Translations under genes and position numbers: made by a program
Shown: positions 38,382 through 49,258 of the stretch, piece by piece
Layout of the letters: the number at the start of each line of letters is the position of its first letter
Position numbering within the stretch: the first letter of the stretch is position 1
Assembly (NCBI GenBank): GCA_027186245.1
Contig: CP114481.1
Span: 38,223,501 to 38,287,500 of the forward strand
Length of the DNA: 64,000 nt
From: Coriaria nepalensis
Lineage: Eukaryota; Streptophyta; Magnoliopsida; Cucurbitales; Coriariaceae
Direction: 5' to 3'
The notes under the pieces: generated by a model
What the model was told of the DNA's origin: nothing
The model's input: only the letters and a program-made list of their open reading frames with translations
Databases searched by the model: none

Positions 38382-40140
38382 GAGTCATTTCAAGTCAATA
38401 TCTTATTTTAAATTAATTCGAACGAGCACTATTTTTGCACTACAAATGCAAGTTTTGTGCATAACTTGCACATGATCAATGCAAGGAAACTGTGCATTCG
38501 TTTAACCTTAAAATCATTTCAACGAGTCTTTTCAAGTCAATAACTTATTTCAAAGCAAGTCGAAAGAATTCTATTTTTGCACTACAAATGCAAGTTTTGG
38601 GCATAACTTGCAAATGATCAATGCAAGGAAAGTGTGCATTCGTTTAACCTTAAAATCATTTCAATGAGTCATTTCAAGTCAATAACTTATTTCAAAGCAA
38701 GTCGAACTAATTCTAGTTTTGCACTACAACCACAAGTTTTGTGCATAACTTGCAAATGATCAATGCAAGGAAAGTGTGCATTCGTTTAACCTTAAAATCA
38801 TTTCAGAGAGTCATTACAAGTCAATAACTTATTTCAAAGCAAGTCGAACAAATTCAATTTTTGCACTACGAACACAAGTTTTGTGCATAGCTTCCAAATG
38901 ATCATTGCAAGGAAAGTGTGCATTCGTTTAACCTTAAAATCAATTCAATGAGTCATTTCAAGTCAATAACTTATTTCAACGCATGTCAAACGAATTCTAT
39001 TTTTGCACTACAAACATATGTTTTGTGCATAACTTGCAAATGATCAATGCAAGGAAAGTGTGCATTCGTTTAACCTTAAAATCATTTCAATGAGTCATTT
39101 CAAGTCAATAACTTATTTCAAAGCAAGTCGAACGAATTCTATTTTTGCACTACAAACAGATGTTTTTTGCATAACTTGCAAATGATCAATGCAAGGAAAG
39201 TGTGCATTCGTTTAACCTTTAAATCATTTCAATGAGTCATTTCAAGTCAATAACTTATTTCAAAGCAAGTCGAACGAATTCTATTTTTGCACTACAAACA
39301 GAAGTTTTGTGCATAACTTGCAAATGATCAATGCAAGGCAAGTGTGCATTCGTTTAAGTTAAAATCATTTCAATGAGTCATTTCAAGTCAATAATTTATT
39401 TCAAAACAAGTCGAACGAATTCAATTTTTGCACTACAAACACAAGTTTTGTGCATAACTTCCAAATGATCATTGCAAGGAAAGTGTGCATTCGTTTAACT
39501 TTAAAATCAATTCAGTGAGTTATTTCAAGTCAATAACTTATTTCAAAGCAAGTCAAACGAATTCTATTTTTGCACTACAAACAGATGTTTTGTGCATAAC
39601 TTGCAAATGATCAATGCAAGGAAAGTGTGCATTCGTTTAACCTTAAAATCATTTCAATGAGTCATTTCAAGTCAATAACTTATTTCAAAGCAAGTCGAAC
39701 GAAATCTATTTTTGCACTACAAACAGAAGTTTTTTGCATAACTTGCAAATGATCAATGCAAGGAAAGTGTGCAATCGTTTAACTTAAAATCATTTCAATG
39801 AGTCATTTCAAGTCAATAAGTTATTTCTAACCAAATCGAACGAATTCAATTTTTGCACTACAAACACAAGTTTTGTGCATAACTTGCAAATGATCATTGC
39901 AAGGAAAGTGTGCATTCGTTTAACCTTAAAATCAATTCAATGAGTCATTTCAAGTCAATAACTTATTTCAAAGCAAGTCGAACGAATTCTATTTTTGCAC
40001 TACAAACACAAGTTTTGTGCATAACTTGCAAGTGATCAATGCAAGGAAAGTGTGCATTCGTTTAAGCTTAGAATCATTTAAATGAGTCATTTCAAGTCAA
40101 TAACTTATTTCAAAGCAAGTCGAACGAATTCTATTTTTGC
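38382..40140. repeat. 12-monomer duplication, right copy
   Basis: GAGCACT (38424), GCATGTC (38981), GCAATCG (39771) and CTTAGAATC (40067) line up with the left copy. An extra monomer with CAGAAGTTTTGTGC at about 39280 shifts the offset by 142 bp. A one-base deletion, ACTACAACAG, occurs near 40143. The monomer just left of this copy (about 38280-38381) is a family B boundary type (TAATGTGCAAATG, ATTTCAAGAAAAG), so the junction joins unlike monomers in register. Confidence 0.8.
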
Positions 40141-41040
40141 ACTACAACAGAAGTTTTTTGCATAACTTGCAAATGATCAATGCAAGGAAAGTGTGCATTC
40201 GTTTAACATAAAATCATTTCAATGAGTCATTTGAAGTCAATAATTTATTTCAAAGCAAGTCGAACGAATTCTATTTTTGCACTACAAACACAAGTTTTGT
40301 GCATAACTTGCAAATGATCAATGCAAGGAAAGTGTGCATTCGTTTAACATTAAAATCATTTCAATGAGTCATTTCAAGTCAATAACTTATTTCAAAGCAA
40401 GTCGAACGAATTCAATTTTTGCACTACAAACACAAGTTTTGTGCATAACTTGCAAATGATCATTCCAAGGAAAGTGTGCATTCGTTTAACCTTAAAATTA
40501 TTTCAATCAGTCATTTCAAGTAAATATCATATTTCAAAGCAATTCGAACGAATTCTATTTTTGTACTACAAACACAACTTTTGTGCATAACTTCCAAATG
40601 ATCATTGCAAGGAAAGTGTGCTTTCGTTTAACCTTAAAATCATTTCAATGAGTCATTTCAAGTCAATAACTTATTTCAAAGCAATTCGGACGAATTCTAT
40701 TTCTGCACTACAAACACAAGTTTTGTGCATAATGTGCAAATGATCATTTCAAGAAAAGTGTGCATTCATTTAACCTTAAAATCATTTCAATCAGTCATTT
40801 CAAGTCAATATCATATTTCAAAGCAATTCAAATGAATTCTATTTTTGCACTACAAACACAACTTTTGTGCATAACTGGCAAATGATCAATGCAAGGAAAG
40901 TGTCCATTCGTTTAACCTTAAAATCATTTGAATGAGTAATTTCAAGTCAATAACTTCTTTCAAAGCAAGTCGAATGAATTCTAGTTTTGCACTACAAACA
41001 CAAGTTTTGTGCACAACACGCAAATGATCATTGCAAGGAA
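40141..41040. repeat. Last family A run and a remote copy of the 26.7 kb boundary
   Basis: Plain family A monomers, including the reference copy at 40266-40407, give way at about 40480 to a copy of 26730-27290. Shared markers are CAATCAGTC with AAGTAAATATCAT (40522), GCAATTCGGACG (40681), TGTGCAAATG with ATTTCAAGAAAAG, GCAATTCAAATG and GTGCACAACACGC. The A/B boundary sequence thus exists twice, enclosing the 13.75-kb mixed zone. Confidence 0.8.
40266..40407 (+). repeat. Representative family A monomer (142 bp)
   Basis: This copy is close to the left-half consensus. It has GAATTC followed by TATTTTTGC, CACAAGTTTTGTG, GATCAATGC and CAAGTCGAAC, and differs mainly by ACATT where most copies have ACCTT before AAAATC. 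It shows all internal repeats of the unit: three ATTTCAA words, the TGAGTCA word, the CTTGCA/TGCAAG dyad and TGATCA. It lies at the right edge of the A/B mixed zone, so family A persists well past the first family B copies. It is given as a reference unit for comparing the rest of the window. Confidence 0.9.
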
Positions 41041-43110
41041 AGTGTGCATTCATTTGACCTTAAAATAATTTCAATGAGTCATTTCAAGTCAATAACTTAT
41101 GTCAAAGCGAGTCGAACGAATTCTAGTTTTGCAATATACACACAACTTTTGTGCATAACTTGCAAATGATCATTGCAAGGAAAGTGTGCATTCGTTTAAC
41201 CTTTAAATCATTTCAATGAGTCATTTCAAGTCAATAACTTATTTCAAAGCAAGTCGAACGAATTCTAGTTTTGCACTACAGACACAACTTTTGTGCATAA
41301 CTTGCAAATGATCATTGCAAGGAAAGTGTGCATTCGTTTAACCTTAAAATCATTTCAATGAGTCAATTCAAGTCAATAACTTATGTCAAAGCAAGTCGAA
41401 CGAATTCTAGTTTTCTACTACAAACACCACTTTTTTGCATAACTTGCAAATGATCAATGCAAGGAAAGTGTGCATTCGTTTAACCTTAAAATCATTTCAA
41501 TGAGTCATTTCAAGTCAATAACTTATTTCAAAGCAAGTCGAACGAATTCTATTTTTGCACTACAAACAGAAGTTTTTTGCATAACTTGCAAATGATCAAT
41601 GGAAGGAAAGTGTGCAATCGTTTAACTTAAAATCATTTCAATGAGTCATTTCAAGTCAATAAGTTATTTCTAACCAAATCGAACGAATTCAATTTTTGCA
41701 CTACAAACACAAGTTTTGTGCTTAACTTGCAAATGATCATTACAAGGAAAGTGTGCATTCCTTTAACCTTAAAATCATTTCAATGAGTCATTTCAAGTCA
41801 ATAACTTATTTTAAAGCAATTCGAACGAATTCTAGTTTTGCACTACAGACACAACTTTTGTGCATAACTTGCAAATGATCATTGCAAGGAAAGTGTGCAT
41901 TCGTTTAACCTTAAAATCATTTCAATGAGTCATTTCAAGTCAATAACTTATTTCAAAGCAATTCGAACGAATTCTAGTTTTGCACTACAGAAACAACTTT
42001 TGTGCATAACTTGCAAATGATCATTGCAAGGAAAGTGTGCATTCGTTTAAAATTAAAATCATTTCAATGAGTCCATTCAAGTCAATAACTTATTTCGAAG
42101 CAAGTAGAATGAATTCTAGTTTTGCACTACAAACACAAGTTTTGTGCACAACACGCAAATGATCATTGCAGGGAAAGTGTGCGTTCTTTTAACCTTAAAA
42201 TAATTTCAATGAGTCATTTCAAGTCAATAACTTATGTCAAAGCAAGTCGAACGAATTCTAGTTTTGCACTACAAACACAAGTTTTGTGCATAACTTGCTA
42301 ATGATCATTGCAAGGAAAGTGTGCATTCGTTTAACCTTAAAATCATTTCAATGAGTCATTTCAAGTCAATTATGTATGTCAAAGCAAGTCGAACGAATTC
42401 TAGTTTTCTACTACAAACACAACTTTTGTGCATAACTTGCAAATGATCATTGCAAGGAAAGTGTGCATTCGTTTAACCTTAAAATCATTTCAATGAGTCA
42501 TTTCAAGTCAATAACTTATTTCAAAGCAAGTCGAACGAATTCTAGTTTTGCACTACAGACACAAATTTTGTGCATAACTTGCAAATGATCATTGCAAGGA
42601 AAGTGTGCATTCGTTTAACCTTAAAATCATTTCAATGAGTCATTTCAAGTCAATAACTTATGTCAAAGCAAGTCGAACGAATAACAGTTTTGCACTACAC
42701 ACACAACTTTTGTGCATAACTTGCAAATGATCATTGCAAGGAAAGTGTGCATTCTTTTAACCTTAAAATCATTTCAATGAGTCATTTCAAGTGAATAACT
42801 TATTTCAAAGCAATTCGGACGAATTCTATTTTTGCACTACAAACACAAGTTTTGTGCATAACTTGCTAATGATCATTGCAAGGAAAGTGTGCATTCGTTT
42901 AACCTTAAAATCATTTCAATGAGTCATTTCAAGTCAATCACTAATTTCAAAGCAATTCGAACGAATTTTATTTTTGCACTACAAAGACAAGTTTTCTGCA
43001 TAACTTTCAAATGATCAATGCAAGGAACGTGTGCATTCGTTTAACCTTAAAATCATTTCAATGAGTCATTTCATGTCAATATCTTATTTTAAAGTAATTC
43101 GAACGAGCAC
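41041..43110. repeat. Family B monomers with rearranged pieces of the 34.3-35.1 kb block
   Basis: Nearly all monomers carry CTAGTTTTGC and GATCATTGC. A run at about 41640-42350 reuses types from 34250-35110 (ATTTCTAACCAAATCG with GTGCTTAAC, TTATTTTAAAGCAATTCG, CAGAAACAAC, GAGTCCATTCAAG, GTGCACAAC), with monomers missing between them. Other variants are CTAGTTTTCTAC, AACGAATAACAG and GCTAATGATC. Near 42970 a copy with CAAAGACAAGTTTTCTGC, known from 30.9 and 36.6 kb, appears again. No HOR is resolved by eye. Confidence 0.72.
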
Positions 43111-44674
43111 TAGTTTTGCACTAAAGACACAACTTTTGTGCATAACTTGCAAATGATCGTTGCAAGGAAAGTGTGCATTCGTTTAACCTTAAAATCATTT
43201 CAATGAGTCATTTCAAGTCCATAACTTATTTCAAAGCAATACGGACGAATTCTATTTTTGCACTACAAACACAAGTTTTGTGCATAACGTGCAAATGATC
43301 ATTTCAAGAAAAGTGTGCATTCATATAACCTTAAAATCATTTCAATCAGTCATTCCAAGTCAATATCATATTTCAAAGCAATTCAAATGAATTATATTTT
43401 TGCACTACAAACACAACTTTTGTGCATAACTTGCAAATGATCAATGCAAGGAAAGTGCCCATTCGTTTAACCTTAAAATCATTTCAATGAGTCATTTCAA
43501 GTCTATAACTTATTTCAAAGCAATTAGAACGAATTCTAGTTTTGCACTACAAACACAAGTTTTGTGCATAACTTGCAAATGATCATTGCAAGGAAAGTGT
43601 GCATTCGTTTAAAATTAAAATCATTTCAATGAGTCATTTCAAGTCAATAACTTATTTCAAAGCAAGTCGAACGAATTCTAGTTTTGCACTACAGACACAA
43701 CTTTTGTGCATAACTTGCAAATGATCATTGCAAGGAAAGTGTGCATTCGTCTAACCTTAAAATCATTTCAATGAGTCATTTCAAGTCAATAACTTATGTC
43801 AAAGCAAGTCGAACGAACAACAGTTTTGCACTACACACACAACTTTTGTGCATAACTTGCAAATGATCATTGCAAGGAAAGTGTGCATTCTTTTAACCTT
43901 AAAATCATTTCAATGAGTCATTTCAAGTGAATAACTTATTTCAAAGCAATTCGGACGAATTCTATTTTTGCACTACAAACACAAGTTTTGTGCATAACTT
44001 GCTAATGATCATTGCAAGGAAAGTGTGCATTCGTTTAACCTTAAAATCATTTCAATGAGTCATTTCAAGTCAATAACTTATGTTAAAGCAAGTCGAACGA
44101 ATTCTAGTTTTGCACTAAAGACACAACTTTTGTGCATAACTTGCAAATGATCGTTGCAAGGAAAGTGTGCATTCGTTTAACCTTAAAATCATTTCAATGA
44201 GTCATTTCAAGTCCATAACTTATTTCAAAGCAATACGGACGAATTCTATTTTTGCACTACAAACACAAGTTTTGTGCATAACGTGCAAATGATCATTTCA
44301 AGAAAAGTGTGCATTCATATAACCTTAAAATCATTTCAATCAGTCATTCCAAGTCAATATCATATTTCAAAGCAATTCAAATGAATTATATTTTTGCACT
44401 ACAAACACAACTTTTGTGCATAACTTGCAAATGATCAATGCAAGGAAAGTGCCCATTCGTTTAACCTTAAAATCATTTCAATGAGTCATTTCAAGTCTAT
44501 AACTTATTTCAAAGCAATTAGAACGAATTCTAGTTTTGCACTACAAACACAAGTTTTGTGCATAACTTGCAAATGATCATTGCAAGGAAAGTGTGCATTC
44601 GTTTAAAATTAAAATCATTTCAATGAGTCCTTTCAAGTCAATAACTTATTTCAAAGCAAGTCGAACGAATTCTA
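43111..44674. repeat. 7-monomer HOR, 994-bp period
   Basis: TAGTTTTGCACTAAAGAC starts at 43111 and 44105, 994 bp apart (7 x 142). After each come GATCGTTGC, AAGTCCATAAC, GCAATACGGACG, AACGTGCAAATG, CATTCATATAACC, CAATCAGTCATTCC, GAATTATATTTTTGC, GTGCCCATTCG, AAGTCTATAAC and GCAATTAGAACG. A third copy of most of this order begins at about 46070 with the 1866-bp step described for 44200-47111. Confidence 0.85.
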
Positions 44675-44824
44675 GTTTTTCACTACAGACATAACTTTTG
44701 TGCATAACTTGCATATGATCATTGCAAGGAAAGTGTGCTTTCGTTTAACCTTAAAATCATTTCAATGAGTCATTTCAAGTCGATAACGTATTTCAAAGCA
44801 AGTCGAACGAATTCTAGTTTTGCA

Positions 44825-44864
44825 CTACAAACACAAGTTTTGTGCTACAAACACAAGTTTTGTG
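44825..44864 (+). repeat. 20-bp internal tandem duplication (first)
   Basis: A 20-bp word running from CTACAAACAC to AGTTTTGTG, positions 44825-44844, is repeated at once at 44845-44864. The monomer is therefore 162 bp. The two ends of the word sit in similar settings (GCACTAC and GTGCATAAC), which suits slippage across the CACAA/TTGTG dyad. It is a useful physical marker in an array otherwise poor in indels. Confidence 0.95.
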
Positions 44865-46690
44865 CATAACTTGCAAATGATCATTGCAAGGAAAGTGTGC
44901 ATTCGTTTAAAATTAAAATCATTTCAATGTCTCATTTCAAGTCAATAACTTATTTCATAGCAAGTCGAACGTATTCTAGTTTTGCACTACAGACACAACT
45001 TTTGTGCATAACTTGCAAATGATCATTGCAAGGAAAGTGTGCATTCGTTTAACCTTAAAATCATTTCAATGAGTCATTTCAAGTCAATAACTTATGTCAA
45101 AGCAAGTCGAACAAATTCTAGTTTTCTACTACAGAGACAACTTTTGTGCATAACTTGCAAATGATCATTGCAAGGAAAGTGTGCATTCGTTTAACCGTAA
45201 AATCATTTCAATGAGTCATTTCAAGTCAATAACTTATTTCAAAGCAAGTCGAACGAATTCTAGTTTTGCACTACAGACACAACTTTTGTGCATAACTTGC
45301 AAATGATCATTGCAAGGAAAGTGTGCATTCGTTTAACCTTAAAATCATTTCAATGAGTCATTTCAAGTCAATAACTTATGTCAAAGCAAGTCGAACAAAT
45401 TCTAGTTTTCTACTACAGAGACAACTTTTGTGCATAACTTGCAAATGATCATTGCAAGGAAAGTGTGCATTCGTTTAACCTTAAAATCATTTCAATGAGT
45501 CATTTCAAGTCAATATCATATCTCAAAGCAAGTCAAATGAATTCTAGTTTTGCACTACAGACAAACCTTTTGTGCATAACTGGCAAATGATCATTGCAAG
45601 GAAAGTGTGCATTCGTTTAACCTTAAAATCATTTCAATGAGTCATTTCAAGTCAATAACTTATGTCAAAGCAAGTCGAACGAATTCTAGTTTTGCACTAC
45701 ACACACAACTTTTGTGCATAACTTGCAAATGATCATTGCAAGGAAAGTGTGCATTCGTTTAACCTTAAAATCATTTCAATGAGTCATTTCAAGTGAATAA
45801 CTTATGTCAAAGCAAGTCGAACAAATTCTAGTTTTCTACTACAAACACAACTTTTGTGCATAACTTGCAAATGATCATTGTAAGGAAAGTGTGCATTCGT
45901 TTAACCTTAAAATCATTTCAATGAGTCATTTCAAGTCAGTAACTTATTTCAAAGCAAGTCGAACGAATTCTAGTTTTGCACTACAGACATAACTTTTGTG
46001 CATAACTTGCAAATGATCATTGCAAGGAAAGTGTGCATTCGTTTAACCTTAAAATCATTTCAATGAGTCATTTCAAGTCCATAACTTATTTCAAAGCAAT
46101 ACGGACGAATTCTATTTTTGCACTACAAACACAAGTTTTGTGCATAACGTGCAAATGATCATTTCAAGAAAAGTGTGCATTCATATAACCTTAAAATCAT
46201 TTCAATCAGTCATTCCAAGTCAATATCATATTTCAAAGCAATTCAAATGAATTATATTTTTGCACTACAAACACAACTTTTGTGCATAACTTGCAAATGA
46301 TCAATGCAAGGAAAGTGCCCATTCGTTTAACCTTAAAATCATTTCAATGAGTCATTTCAAGTCTATAACTTATTTCAAAGCAATTAGAACGAATTCTAGT
46401 TTTGCACTACAAACACAAGTTTTGTGCATAACTTGCAAATGATCATTGCAAGGAAAGTGTGCATTCGTTTAAAATTAAAATCATTTCAATGAGTCCTTTC
46501 AAGTCAATAACTTATTTCAAAGCAAGTCGAACGAATTCTAGTTTTTCACTACAGACATAACTTTTGTGCATAACTTGCATATGATCATTGCAAGGAAAGT
46601 GTGCTTTCGTTTAACCTTAAAATCATTTCAATGAGTCATTTCAAGTCGATAACGTATTTCAAAGCAAGTCGAACGAATTCTAGTTTTGCA

Positions 46691-46730
46691 CTACAAACAC
46701 AAGTTTTGTGCTACAAACACAAGTTTTGTG
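46691..46730 (+). repeat. 20-bp internal tandem duplication (second)
   Basis: The same 20-bp duplication lies at 46691-46710 and 46711-46730, exactly 1866 bp after the first. Two independent identical events are unlikely, so the duplication predates the amplification that produced the second copy of the surrounding block. Confidence 0.95.
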
Positions 46731-47111
46731 CATAACTTGCAAATGATCATTGCAAGGAAAGTGTGCATTCGTTTAAAATTAAAATCATTTCAATGTCTCA
46801 TTTCAAGTCAATAACTTATTTCATAGCAAGTCGAACGTATTCTAGTTTTGCACTACAGACACAACTTTTGTGCATAACTTGCAAATGATCATTGCAAGGA
46901 AAGTGTGCATTCGTTTAACCTTAAAATCATTTCAATGAGTCATTTCAAGTCAATAACTTATGTCAAAGCAAGTCGAACAAATTCTAGTTTTCTACTACAG
47001 AGACAACTTTTGTGCATAACTTGCAAATGATCATTGCAAGGAAAGTGTGCATTCGTTTAACCGTAAAATCATTTCAATGAGTCATTTCAAGTCAATAACT
47101 TATTTCAAAGC

Positions 47112-49258
47112 AATTCGAATGAATTCTAGTTTTGCACTACAAACACAACTTTTGTGCATAACTTGCAAATGATCATTGCAAGGAAAGTGTGCATTCGTTT
47201 AACCTTAAAATCATTTCAATTACTCATTTCAAGTCAATCACTAATTTCAAAGCAATTCGAACGAATTTTATTTTTGCACTACAAACACAAGTTTTGTGCG
47301 TAACTCGCAAATGATCATTCCAAGGAAAGTGTGCATTCATTTAACCTGAAAATCATTTCAATCAGTCATTTCAAGTAAATATCATATTTCAAAGCAATTC
47401 GAACGAATTCTATTTTTGCACTACAAACACAACTTTTGTGCATAACTTGCAAATGATCATTGCAAGGAAAGTGTGCTTTCGTTTAACCTTAAAATCATTT
47501 CAATGAGTCATTTCAAGTCAATATCATATCTCAAAGCAAGTCAAATGAATTCTAGTTTTGCACTACAGACAAACCTTTTGTGCATAACTGGCAAATGATC
47601 ATTGCAAGGAAAGTGTGCATTCGTTTAACCTTAAAATCATTTCAATGAGTCATTTCAAGTCAATAACTTATGTCAAAGCAAGTCGAACGAATTCTAGTTT
47701 TGCACTACACACACAACTTTTGTGCATAACCTGCAAATGATCATTGCAAGGAAAGTGTGCATTCGTTTAACCTTAAAATCATTTCAATGAGTCATTTCAA
47801 GTGAATAACTTATGTCAAAGCAAGTCGAACAAATTCTAGTTTTCTACTACAAACACAACTTTTGTGCATAACTTGCAAATGATCATTGTAAGGAAAGTGT
47901 GCATTCGTTTAACCTTAAAATCATTTCAATGAGTCATTTCAAGTCAGTAACTTATTTCAAAGCAAGTCGAACGAATTCTGGTTTTGCACTACAGACAAAA
48001 CATTTTTGTGCATAACTTGCAAATGATCATTGCAAGGAAAGTGTGCATTCGTTTAAAATTAAAATCATTTCAATGAGTCATTTCAAGTCAATAACTTATT
48101 TCAAAGCAATTCGAACGAATTCTAGTTTTGCACTACAAACACAAGTTTTGTGCATAACTTGCAAATGATCATTGCAAGGAAAGTGTGCATTCGTTTAAAA
48201 TTAACATCATTTCAATGAGTCATTTCAAGTCAATAACTTATTTCAATGCAATTCGAACGAATTCTAGTTTTGCATTACAAACACAAGGTTTGTGCATAAC
48301 TTGCAAATGATCATTGCAAGGAAAGTGTGCATTCGTTTAAAATTAAAATCATTACAATGAGTCCTTTCAAGTCAATAACTTATTTCAAAGCAAGTCGAAC
48401 GAATTCTAGTTTTTCACTACAGACACAACTTTTGTGCATAACTTGCAAATGATCATTGCAAGGAAAGTGTGCATTCGTTTAACATTAAAATCATTTCAAT
48501 GAGTCATTTCAAGTCAATAACTTATTTCAATACAATTCGAACGAATTCTAGTTTTGCACTACATAGACAACTTTTGTGCATAACTTGCAAATGATCATTG
48601 CAAGGAAAGTGTGCATTCGTTTAAAATTAAAATCATTTCAATGAGTCCTTTCAAGTCAATAACTTATTTCGAAGCAAGTCGAACGAATTCTAGTTTTGCA
48701 CTACAGACATAACTTTTGTGCATAACTGGCAAATGATCATTGGAACGAAAGTGTGCATTCGTTTAACCTTAAAATCATTTCAATGAGTCATTTCAAGTCA
48801 ATAACTTATTTCAAAGCAATTCGAACGAATTCTAGTTTTGCACTACAGAGACAACTTTTGTGCATAACTTGCAAATGATCATTGCAAGGAAAGTGTGCAT
48901 TCGTTTAAAATTAAAATCATTTCAATGACTCATTTCAAGTCAATAACTTATGTCAAAGCTAGTCGAACGAATTCTAGTTTTCTACTACAAACACAACTTT
49001 TGTGCATAACTTGCAAATGATCATTGCAAGGAAAGTGTGCATTCGTTTGACCTTAAAATCATTTCAATGAGTCATTTCAAGTCAATAACTTATTTGAAAC
49101 CAAGTCGAACGAATTCTAGTTTTGCACTACAGACACAACTTTTGTGCATAACTTGCAAATGATCATTGCAAGGAAAGTGTGCATTCTTTTAACCTTAAAA
49201 TCATTTCAATGAGTCATTTCAAGTCAATAACTTATTTCAAAGCAATTCGAACGAATTC
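47112..49258. repeat. Family B monomers, varied types
   Basis: A run at 47200-47500 with TTACTCATTTC, CAATCACTAATTTC, GAATTTTATTTTTGC and GTGCGTAACTCGC is the first of several in the right half (also near 55.88, 56.45, 59.43 and 60.0 kb). The stretch 47490-47990 repeats 45480-45980 at 2008 bp (14 monomers plus the 20-bp insertion). A three-monomer run at 48110-48440 (TTAACATC, ACAAGGTTTGTGC, CATTACAATGAGTCC, CTAGTTTTTCAC) returns near 61.03-61.36 and 63.59-63.92 kb. Confidence 0.8.

Larger units (their letters stand above)
44200..47111. repeat. 13-monomer HOR with a 20-bp insertion, 1866-bp period
   Basis: The stretch 44200-45245 recurs at 46066-47111. GCAATACGGACG, GTGCCCATTCG, AAGTCTATAAC, GAGTCCTTTCAAG, GCATATGATC, AAGTCGATAACG and the 20-bp duplication all keep the 1866-bp step, which equals 13 x 142 + 20. 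Between the copies (45246-46065) lie a two-monomer repeat with GTCGAACAAATTC and CTACTACAGAGAC (45110 and 45394, 284 bp apart) and monomers with TATCATATCTCAAAGC. Confidence 0.88.

Noticed and set aside
27661..41169. A 60-codon frame at 27661, 30070, 34608 and 40987
   Set aside because: It lies wholly in satellite monomers and is copied with the surrounding blocks. No start context, domain or codon bias is evident. The frames at 9154, 17070 and 18675 were rejected for the same reason.
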